Origin: a virus
Strand: one strand, 5' to 3'
Virus record (IMG/VR): IMGVR_UViG_3300017763_003712
Span: 1-28,393 of that record
DNA: 28,393 bases
Part shown: positions 1 to 9,800 of the stretch, in pieces
How the letters are laid out: each line of letters starts with the position of its first letter
Numbering within the stretch: position 1 is the stretch's first letter
The notes under the pieces: model-generated
What the model saw: only the letters and a program-made list of their open reading frames with translations
The model's database searches: none
Told to the model about the DNA's origin: nothing
Translations under genes and position numbers: made by a program

Positions 1-1902
1 AAATGTTTTTGTTTTTGTTTTTAGTGTAGCAGTTCGCTTAAAAGAATATGTCGCCTTGGCATCGTCGGTATCTGCAAATCCGTGGCCAGCCGCTAGAGTT
101 AAAGTACAATCTTGGGCTGAGTTCGTAATACTTACATTACTCACCTGTTTGAAGGCACCAGAATCATTAACTACAATATAATCATTTGGGTTATCTTGAT
201 AGTACTGACTTCCGCTCAATGTTGGTAATGCGATAGTTGCAACACCGCTGGAGATCGCTACAGTCCTGTTAGTTGAAGTTTCTCTAATAGGAATTTTAAT
301 TGTATTGAGCGAACTGGAGGGTACTTGAGTTAGACTCTTTACCACATTTTGTGGAAGTGGGAATACTAAATCACCTGAACTGATATCATTTAGCTGAAAT
401 CCGCCAGCAAATCCATTAGTACCTGTAAATGTACTAGTACCATCTGCGGCAGTACCAAAAATAAATTTAGCTGCAGATAATTTATTAGTACCCGTTAGCG
501 TCACAGCGCTAATATAAAGTCTAAATCTTCGTCCAGTATATTCTATACCTCGAATGGTACATGTTCCTAGAGATGTCCCGCCAGATGTTGCTGATAACGT
601 ATACGATGTAGGTGAAGAGGCATTAGCATCGCATTTGGGTAAATTAGTAATACCAGTCAATTCAATATAGTTACCTTGTCTAGCTTGAATAAATTCACTG
701 GTGTGAACTTCAGTGTCTCGTGCTTTATCAACAATGATTTCTTGTTTCTTTATAATTTCAATCCGCTTACCTTTTACGTAGGCGGTAGAAGGTTCTAGAG
801 CTGCAATAAATTTAGCGCCGTTACCTGCAGGAGTATCACCAGTAGCGTATTTTCCTCGGTTGAAACCGGTGTTCAAATGTTCTCTTAATTCAAGTTGGAA
901 CGGCTGAAGAGCGTAGTCTCCACTTTCTTCGAATGTTCTTGTGGCTAAAGTTTCTCCTAATTTATTGTACTTTGTTTCTACTGGCTGAGTAACTTGAGCC
1001 TGATTTAATGTTATGACATCAATTGCATTGGCTGTCGATGTTCCAACTACATGAGCGGGTGTACTAATTATTTGTGTGTCATCTGTAATTAAACAGAGAG
1101 TCAGGCTCATCGTAAATCTATCTGCGCCAGGAGCACTTTGATTTGTAGTTCCAGCTGCATTATCATAAAGAGTATTATCATTGACCGCACTAACTGTATT
1201 CTCATTAACTAAAAAGCCTACTTTACCATCTAAGAGGGTGTACGGGGTTGATTGATCAACATCTATATATTTGGTCTGCGCGTTTGCAATAACAAAATAT
1301 CCTTTAATGAAATATACGCCCTTATTATTATGCAGCTTTATTGCGAACCCACTTTTTACTATATCAGTACCATCACCAAGTACACCATTCACTGACAAAA
1401 ATATTTCACCACTATCTTGTAACTGAGTAGATATTTTAATGTCAGTTTGGATGCGAGTCCCGTTCTCAAAAGCTGTGGTTTGAGAATCATAGCGGACATA
1501 GAATCTATACTTATCGCCAGATACTAATTCGTAATCCATAATGGTGGCAGAGACTGTTGCTGAGGCTAAGGCAGTCCCAACATAAATTCTTTTACCAATA
1601 AGCGGTCTATTTGCATTTGCTGCTGCGTTTGAACCACCACTAGATAATGTGATATCTACCCATTGTACTTTATTATCAACATCAATTTCACCTTCAAGAA
1701 CTCTCGTTCCGTCTACAAATATGTGCTGACCAAACTTATCAATTTGATCTTGAATAGCAGACTGCATTTGATTCAATTCACGAACTTGGACTGACCGCCC
1801 CGCCTGAAATAGAACCTTTAAGTAGTTTTTGTCTGAATTGCCACTGGCCGTATAATCGTCGAAATACGGTTGGCCTGCAGTTGATGATGTGTCGATTGCC
1901 AT
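1..1902 (-). CDS. DUF4815-type phage structural protein (C-terminus outside window)
   Basis: The reading frame is open from an ATG at 1902 to base 1, giving at least 634 residues with no stop. The N-terminus translates as MAIDTSSTAGQPYFDDYTAS and is followed by FQAGRSVQVRELNQMQSAI and then FGQHIFVDG, a pattern I associate with the DUF4815 family of T4-like marine phages. Further in, FEESGDYALQPFQLEL and an AYVKGKRIE segment also fit that family. A good ribosome site (AAAGGAAT) lies upstream and the gap to the gp8 stop is 11 bases, so it is probably co-transcribed with gp8. It sits where T4 has gp9 and gp10, so a role at the baseplate rim, perhaps as a fibre connector, is inferred from position. 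The last visible residues are threonine/lysine-rich (TLTKTKTKTF). The family call is from remembered motifs, not a search. Confidence 0.75.
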   Translation of the reverse strand, partial: MAIDTSSTAGQPYFDDYTASGNSDKNYLKVLFQAGRSVQVRELNQMQSAIQDQIDKFGQHIFVDGTRVLEGEIDVDNKVQWVDITLSSGGSNAAANANRPLIGKRIYVGTALASATVSATIMDYELVSGDKYRFYVRYDSQTTAFENGTRIQTDIKISTQLQDSGEIFLSVNGVLGDGTDIVKSGFAIKLHNNKGVYFIKGYFVIANAQTKYIDVDQSTPYTLLDGKVGFLVNENTVSAVNDNTLYDNAAGTTNQSAPGADRFTMSLTLCLITDDTQIISTPAHVVGTSTANAIDVITLNQAQVTQPVETKYNKLGETLATRTFEESGDYALQPFQLELREHLNTGFNRGKYATGDTPAGNGAKFIAALEPSTAYVKGKRIEIIKKQEIIVDKARDTEVHTSEFIQARQGNYIELTGITNLPKCDANASSPTSYTLSATSGGTSLGTCTIRGIEYTGRRFRLYISAVTLTGTNKLSAAKFIFGTAADGTSTFTGTNGFAGGFQLNDISSGDLVFPLPQNVVKSLTQVPSSSLNTIKIPIRETSTNRTVAISSGVATIALPTLSGSQYYQDNPNDYIVVNDSGAFKQVSNVSITNSAQDCTLTLAAGHGFADTDDAKATYSFKRTATLKTKTKTF

Positions 1903-1913
1903 AGTTTATTCCT

Positions 1914-3746
1914 TTAAAATTGTATAATAAGTCTTACTTCTTCTGTTTGCTGTGCGTTTCTTCTAATTGGTGCTCTGTTATCAACAAATAAAACATCGCC
2001 AGTATCTTGATTATATTCTCCTTGCTTTAAATTGACGTATGCAATCTCAGCAGCGCCCTGTTGAACACCATTACTGTTAAATATTTTAACATTACCACTA
2101 CTATTAAATGGTTTTTGGTTAATAGATTTATGGCTATTCTGGTGAAAGTAAATTCTGTATCCGCCAGATTGTGTGCCAGCCAAATTAGGGTCTCCGTCTA
2201 TTGGGTCTAGTGCTTCGTACTCAGATACCCTATCAAGCCACGCAAGAGGATTTGTCGCGGTGCCGGCTTGCATTTCTATATATGCTCCAGTTCCTAGGTT
2301 TTGAATTTCATTAGGAACTGAGTTCGCGAACACCTGAAGATACTGTAAACAGTTCATCGCTTTCTCCGCGGGAAGATTTTCTTCGTCTGGATATGTCCCG
2401 CCAGGACTATTCAAATCATCTTCAGCTGTTCTCATATCTTTTAGCGAGTCTCTAACTAATGACACCTGTCTAAAGTCAATGCCTACTAACGATTCTGCAA
2501 TATATTGAGGTGGACTATTGTTAACACTTTCTGCAGATTCATTACCCACAGTTCCAACAAAGTCAGAAGAAATACCACAATAATAACTTGGAAGGTCCAA
2601 TAGCGGACTCCAGCCAAAACCATTTTCGGGTGCAATTAAAGGTTGAATATCAGCTTCAACGAAGGTCGCTGAACTAATAAATAGATTCGCGGAATCAATT
2701 ACTTCAATACTGACTTCTCTCATCCCGCCGCCGTTTACTACAGATTGTGTCCAATTAGGTCCACCACTAGTACCTCCAGTTGCGGAAGATGCTGGGACAG
2801 ATGCTATTCCATATCCGAGTGCTTTAGCTTTGTCTAAATCCCATACAACTTTGGTAACCTGGCCACTCGCATTAGTTTCTAAAGATATATCAATTGCGGC
2901 CGTCTCATTACCTTGAAGTATTGTTCCATCTAATCTCCGACCCATGAGTCGTGCCGGCAACGCATTACCATTAGCAACACTTCGATTTTCAGGATACCCA
3001 GTGCCTGGATTCTCAGCACCAATTCTAAATCCATATACTAAACCAGCTGTAGCTCTAGCGGCTCTCTGACGACCATTTTCATACGCGCCGCCTTCGCCAT
3101 GTCCTGCAATATTATTTAATCTACCGTCTACTAGTGCGTTTGGAGTAACATTTACAAATGTCTTTGAATCACCAAACAGATTTGATAAACTTTCTTTATT
3201 ATAATAGTCAATATATCCCCAAATATAACCATCAGTATTTTGTACTACACCAAATGGAAAGTTTTCTCCAGCTGGCATTGTAGGAATTCGTGCGGTTGTG
3301 GCTAATCCACCATTGTTGCCTAAACAAACATAGAGCTTTGAGTGACCTAAACTATCTGTATACATTACATAACAAGGAAGTTCTTGTAAATTGATATCGG
3401 CATCAAAACACCCGGTATTTGTAGGATCATATACTTTATACATGGCCCCAACTTTAAATTCAATTTGTGGTACAAGTCTAAGAACATCAGTAGCATCGAT
3501 CTTCATAAGAGTCATAAGATTCTTTTTGATGTCTGCCTTTTCTAAAACATTACCTTCTGGCAACGGAACAATAAATCCGGTTTCTGCCTCGGTTCGGCCG
3601 TTATCATCTCTGTCCCAAGGGTCCGTTTTACCGATACCTACATAATAATTGACCGCTGTTGAAGTCGGTGATTGACTAGAACTAACATCTTCAATAAACC
3701 TCTCAATGTTACTTTTTCTAAAATCGTCTGTGATAATTGCTGCCAT
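1914..3746 (-). CDS. 8: Baseplate wedge subunit gp8, enlarged
   Basis: This is a 610-residue homologue of T4 gp8, which is 334 residues in T4 and links the wedge to the outer baseplate. Visible matches: an N-terminal MAAIITDDFRKSNIERF resembling the gp8 start, YYVGIGKTDPW at residues 34-44 (T4 has an FGRSEPW motif), a GYIWGYIDYY block (T4 GYVWEYLFEIP), an RQVSLVRD block (T4 RQISII), and the C-terminus VDNRAPIRRNAQQTEEVRLI (T4 ENRPPIIMAMDQTEEINILF). The extra roughly 270 residues lie mainly between about residues 200 and 560 and look like glycine/asparagine-rich beta structure. A perfect late-promoter octamer lies about 30 bases upstream of the ATG. It follows the gp7-like gene after a 66-base gap, as gene 8 follows gene 7 in T4. 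The enlarged middle has no function I can name. Confidence 0.88.
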   Translation of the reverse strand: MAAIITDDFRKSNIERFIEDVSSSQSPTSTAVNYYVGIGKTDPWDRDDNGRTEAETGFIVPLPEGNVLEKADIKKNLMTLMKIDATDVLRLVPQIEFKVGAMYKVYDPTNTGCFDADINLQELPCYVMYTDSLGHSKLYVCLGNNGGLATTARIPTMPAGENFPFGVVQNTDGYIWGYIDYYNKESLSNLFGDSKTFVNVTPNALVDGRLNNIAGHGEGGAYENGRQRAARATAGLVYGFRIGAENPGTGYPENRSVANGNALPARLMGRRLDGTILQGNETAAIDISLETNASGQVTKVVWDLDKAKALGYGIASVPASSATGGTSGGPNWTQSVVNGGGMREVSIEVIDSANLFISSATFVEADIQPLIAPENGFGWSPLLDLPSYYCGISSDFVGTVGNESAESVNNSPPQYIAESLVGIDFRQVSLVRDSLKDMRTAEDDLNSPGGTYPDEENLPAEKAMNCLQYLQVFANSVPNEIQNLGTGAYIEMQAGTATNPLAWLDRVSEYEALDPIDGDPNLAGTQSGGYRIYFHQNSHKSINQKPFNSSGNVKIFNSNGVQQGAAEIAYVNLKQGEYNQDTGDVLFVDNRAPIRRNAQQTEEVRLIIQF

Positions 3747-3776
3747 AAGTGTTCCCGTTAATTTAGATTTTAATCT

Positions 3777-3784
3777 TATTTATA
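3777..3784 (-). promoter_or_regulatory. Late promoter (TATAAATA) for gp8
   Basis: The minus strand reads TATAAATA here, an exact match to the T4 late-promoter element used by the phage sigma factor gp55. It lies in the gap between the gp7-like and gp8 genes, 30 bases from the gp8 ATG, giving room for a leader of about 24 bases. This is the clearest promoter in the window. Confidence 0.75.
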
Positions 3785-3812
3785 TGAGTTGCTGTGTAAT
3801 TTATTTAGTTAT

Positions 3813-6800
3813 TTAAAAATCAAAATCACCAGACTCAACTCCACCGTCTGTAATTTCTATTGATTTACCTCCACCCGAAACTGCTGTTACTAATAGTGTT
3901 CTGGCATTAGAAACTATGTTTGTCGGTGTAGTGTCATTAGGAGAATCATATTGTGCTCCTGCAAAATATTTTGTACTGCCCATAGTAAATTTGATGTCTG
4001 ACGTATCAGTATCATTAAACGTAAGAGCATTACCACTTACTGGATTCACTGCTATATCAACAATTGGGTTTTGTTGGTCTGATGCATCAACTACTTTAAA
4101 TGTCCCATTCCTGCCTGTGCCAGTTACCCGCATTCCATTTACTATAGTGCCTGTTGGTGGTCCGGCTAATCTAATTGTAGTTTCTTTAAATATAATAGAT
4201 TTACCATTCCCAATGTCGCCCGTAAGAGGACTACTTAATTCAATTGCACTCTGTCCAATACTAACAATTGTAACAGTTCCTGTTGGAAAATTAGCATTTG
4301 TTGATGTTACCACCATTCCGGTCGATAAGCTACTCATACTATTACCGCTATTGCCAGTTATAGTATGCACTCCCAACTTAGTATCTCCATTTATATACGC
4401 TCTTTTTATTACTACATTATTTGATAGATTTCCTGTAGGAGCTGAACTTATAGTTATCTGACTATTTGGTACATCAATATTGGTAATTGTAATTGTACCA
4501 GATGGCCAAGTCGATGCGGTACAGGTTAACACATCGCCGATATTTAAATCTGCAATTGTATTTGTATAGCCATCTCTAAATCCATCGATTGCAAATGTAG
4601 CAGATGCTGAAGCAGTTTGATTTCTATCAAAGGTGAATACAGAACTTTTAGCAGTAGGTGCTACTCCGAATGTTCCAGTTGCATCTTCAATAGTACCAGT
4701 AGGTAATGTAAAGTACGCGTTATTCGCCCAAGATACATAGCATCTACTTAGTTCATCGCTATTAAATGTGGTTCCTGCAAAATCTATTTCCGGTCCAACC
4801 GTCGCTCTACTTAAAGAACTTAGATTTAATTTATGAAATCCAACTAGCTTAACTCCACTTCCAATATTTTTAAACGCAGCATTCAATGTAGTTACATTAG
4901 TCGTATCCAAACCTCTTACATCAATATGTCTAAGACTTGAACAATTTTCAAACAGTGTTCTTAAATTAGTAAGATTTGAAGTATTACTAATTCCTTTAAT
5001 AGAAATGAAGTCGGTTAGTCCGGTACAACCTTTTAGTGATAATGATGTACTAGTACTACCACCTTGTACTAACGCCGAATCACCCAAATAGAATTTTCTT
5101 AAGTGTGTTTTGAAATTAGCTCGAGCTGCTGTTAATTGTGTTGCAGTGATTCCAGTTGCTGCAGCTGGACCTGAAGTATTAATAGACCCCACATTAAATT
5201 TGTGGTATGTACCAGACACTCTAATTATAAATCGTTGTGGTGATGCAGTTTCAGTATACACGTGATACAAATCGCGGTCTCTCGATGTGTCTACTTGATT
5301 TGAGGTGCCGTCACCCCAATCGATTGAGATGTTATGGCCATTCGACGACTGATCTTTTTGGAATGGCAATATAATCATATTAGTATTAGTACCGCCCGAA
5401 GCTGGGATTTCAATTTCCACCAAAGTTTCGACCGGTGCGCCAGTACTTATAAGTGAGCCATTAATTTCATCTGAGTATTCAATACCATTTTTAATTTCGT
5501 CAATTGTCACTGAAAAGTCTTGGCCTTCAATAATATGACTGTAATTGCTAATAGCTTCATCTGCATTTAATATAGGTGTCTTCCAATTAATAATTTGAAT
5601 TTTCTTTTCATAATCATCTGCACCTAATTTATACTTAGCTTTGCCACTGGTAAGTTCTTCTATGGATGGTTCTAAGCCATTAACTTCATCAATTCGTGGA
5701 GCATAGAATTGTACTGGGTGTTCGGCATTTAATGGATTAGCATTCTGAAGAACAGTCAGCTGAATCTTAGTCATAGCAGAATTAAATTTCCAATCTCCAC
5801 GACTTGCAGAAGCTGGTAATGTACGAACTTTCAGTGGATTAGTACTTGGAAGATAGATACCACTGTCTTCGTGGTCTGTAGTTCCCGCATGCCCGAATGG
5901 TCTAATATGTCCGACTACTAAGAACCATTGATTTTCATTCAGTGGGTTTCCATCGGGCGATGAGGTTGTAGTTGAATTTAATCCAAAGTCAAAGTCATCT
6001 ATAAATGTTGGTGTATTTATTTCATCACCACTGGTAATGTTTATAGCTTCAAGTGTCGCACCAGAATCATTAAGACCTTTCCATCTAACTATTTTAATTC
6101 CACCGTCTGTAGTGTCATAAGGATTTACTCCTGCAGCGTATCTAACATCAGACGCTTTAACCCATACTGACATTCGATATGTTTTACGCGTATCTACATC
6201 TACTTGTGGGCTTATAAATCCACCATCAGCAAAACTTATTACTTTACCGCTACTTGTATTAATAGTACCACTTACTAAATTTGCTGTGCCTATAAATTCT
6301 GTGCCGGAGGTAGTTAATGTTTGACCGGCTTTAATCTTAACTAAAATATTTACAACTTGTGTTTCAAATACACCCGCTGCAGTAGTTTTACCATAATTAA
6401 CTCCACCATCCGTAATAGTAATTGATGTTGGTTTACCCCCGCTTACTACAATCGTAGCTTTAGCTCCAACACCCGCGGCATCTGAATCATTCGGCGAATC
6501 GGTTATTTCTACATTAGTGTATGTTCCATTGGTATATCCACTACCAGCTACATATCCTGTGCCACTTAAAAATATACTAGAAAGTTTTGCCCAGTCACCA
6601 TCTTTATTTCTGGCCTCCCATAATACATCTGTACTTCCAAATGGTGTTACACCTTCGAGCTGAACGTTTTCTTGCGTTGTTCTAAATGGAGAGTTACTTC
6701 CACTATTAAAGGCAATTGGGTTACCTAGAGCTTCAAAATTATTATTGGTTCCGGTACCGACTGTAAATGGTAAATTACCAGCTAGTAGATTTGATTCTAT

Positions 6801-9800
6801 TATCGGCAGCGCGTTTAAATCAAAGTCGCCTAAATTAGTATTCTTATCGCCTTTTACATTATAGAAATTAGTATCTGCGGGATGTTTAATATCAATTGCA
6901 ACACAAGCCTCATCATTTGTTTTAAGTGTATTTAACGAAATATCATAGTCTACATTATCTTTTAAGTCAATAATAGTTTCTCTTCTTTCGTCAATCTCGT
7001 CTTTGCCTTTTACTATATCAGAATCAAAACCTTCTTTAATATTAACGTCTTTGATATAGAAATATTCTCCGCTAGCATCACCAGTATACCCAGCATAACC
7101 ACGAAGTGCATTATCCTTTAGTGTAGTAACAAATCTAACTATAGGTCTAGGGTCTTGTTGAACAGAAGGCGCAATAAATTTATGAGTAAATGGTATCCAA
7201 TTACCCTTTTCTGTCACAACTACTGGTTCAGTTCCATACGCGTCATAGCCGGCTAGATCGCCCGTCATAATCTGAAACTCGCCTGATAGATTTGAGAACA
7301 AAGGATTTCCAGTATCGTCATACACATATTGACCACTAATTTCGTCCGTAGCTCTTTGATTGATTCCTGCCATAACATGAATCTGTTCTAGTTTAGTATT
7401 TGTTGACGGTATATAAATCTTTCCGGTGACCTCATAAATCTCGCCTGGATTATATAATTCGCCTATTCCAAATCCACCAGACTCGTCACCGAGTGAAACA
7501 TAATGTAATACTGAAGAAGACGCAATATATTTTAAAGCACCATATTTACCTTTAGGTACGCCCAAGTATGGATTTCCGCTTGAATGATATTCTTGACCAA
7601 CATCCGCAGAATCTAAAGTTCTGTTCTCTAATGCAGGTACAATTAGAGAACCTCCGTATTTGGTCATCCCATCCGTAGCTGCAATACTGCTGACATCTAC
7701 AGGTCTATAAAATTCTGTATAAAAATCTGGGTGTTGATTTGTACCTCCTATAAACCCAGCATCTGGAGCATTGGCGACTATACATTGGAAATTCCCTTGG
7801 TATACTCTTTTTCTTTTTACACGAACTTTAAAATTCTCAAGCTTCCAATTGTATTCATAAAGTCTTTCGAGGTCAGCAATTGCAGTATTAATTGCTGAAC
7901 TATTACCAGTCCTAGTTTGGTCTCTATCAACAATATGGTCAATTAGAATTTTAGGGTCATTCTCATCTGCGGGAATGTAAAGCTTATGTGTATTAGCGCC
8001 TTCTACAATCAGACCATTGTCTAATGGCTCTACTTTAACAAATCCACCGCTTCCGCTGATCCCATCGCCAGAATCTCTATTATAAAGTTGGAGTATGTTT
8101 TCGCCAATAGATAGAAATTCTGATTCAAATACGTATAGGCTATAAAATTCACTCTCTGAAGTAATATTATTCAGCTGATTATTCGCGTCAGGCACTGTTC
8201 TAATAGTTGTAGAATCGGACTTATAGTAATCTACTGGAGTGCGAGTGCGACTTATCGAGTCGGCGTTAGTGTCATCAACTCTTAATTGGTGGCCGTTATG
8301 TGCAAAAGAGTATCCACCTTCGGCGTCTCCAATGTACAGATATATTCTACATATGCCTTCTAATGATGAGTTGAATTTAAATTCGTGAGGGCCTGTTCCG
8401 TGGTTTCCAGTACCACCCAAATCTGCATTTGGATTTCCAACACAAGAACTCGGGCTCGACCGACGTATTGGAAAATATTTTCCAATTTTACCGGCAGACA
8501 AGAATAGATTCGCAGGAATGTTTTTATCATTAATTTTAGTGGCATTAAACGAAATTTCATATGCCCGGTCTGATTCCCATCTAAAGTCATCCGATACATA
8601 TGCACCGAGCTCTCCTTTATTCACCGGTTCATTCGTAGAGAACTTAACATCTCTTGTTAAGTACAAGGGTCGGTCGTGAGTATTACTTGCAAGCGCATTA
8701 TGTTCAGTATTAATTTCACCATTACCTACAGTATCAACTATCAATGTTATGTCGGATAAACCTGAAAGATTTCCAATTTCAGCATTTGGAATGACAAATC
8801 TGTCGTATTCGTCAAAACCAGTTATATCAGTCAATAAGTCAATTTGACCATAGCTTCCGCGACGCCCCGCTCGATATGCTAATTCTAAACCACTACCAAA
8901 CGAGCTTGTGATATCAACGCCATCTTTATCGGTTATAGTAAATTGGCCGTCAGTAAGTAATATGTGCTCACTTATTGTACCAACAAGCGCTGACCTGCTA
9001 GCATCTCCAGTTCGCCTAAAGCTTCGAGGTGTTGTAGCCTTAAGAGCTTGTGCGGAGTCTCCGCCCAATGATATAGTATTATTTAATTCCAATACTTCAA
9101 TACCACCGTTATATGTGAGTGGCGTGTAGTCAGTACTGGTTTCGGTCGCAGGAATTGGTTTATGAGCAGGACTATCGGAAGTTAACCTATCAAACGAAAT
9201 ACCAACTTTATCTGTTTCAGTAATTAAATATTTAACTTCTTCTTCATCGCTTTTATTGGTTGAGTAGATATCTCTTACATCAATATTTGTAGGATATTTT
9301 GACAACTGGTGAGGCAAAACATTATTGTGTAATAATGAATGTACACTTGGCGCCTCATTATTTTCATCCAGGTAATCAATTCTCGGTCTTGCGAATTCAA
9401 TTTCATTACCGCTAGTAATAGCTCTATACAAAAAACTTCTAATTAGAAGCGCGTTGGTGTCAGTGCCCAGCGAAAATTCTGCGCCAATTATACTAGAAAT
9501 TTTATTTTTAGTTTCAACAGAGTATACTCCGCCATCACTGTAATCATTATAGCTTAAGCTTTCAGCTTCCGTTCTTTTAAAGAAATTTTTATTATACGTG
9601 CCATCACTGCCATCAGCTTTAGTTATATATCCAACTGCCATATACCATTTGCCTACTTCAATCCCATCTGGCAGAGAATTCAAATCAAAGCTGAAAAAGT
9701 ACGGATTAGTAGTAGTTGTGTTATTCCGTTTCAACACTACATTTCCTCTTACACCACTACTTGTGCTGGTATATGGATAAGCGCCAAAATATAATTTGCC

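Noticed and set aside
3916-4461. 181-codon open frame on the plus strand
   Set aside because: It lies wholly opposite the giant gp7-like gene, has low-complexity Val/Leu/Pro composition and no recognisable motif; it is a shadow.
6013-6020. AATAAATA element within the giant gene as a late promoter
   Set aside because: No gene start lies downstream nearby and the sequence is AT-rich coding DNA.
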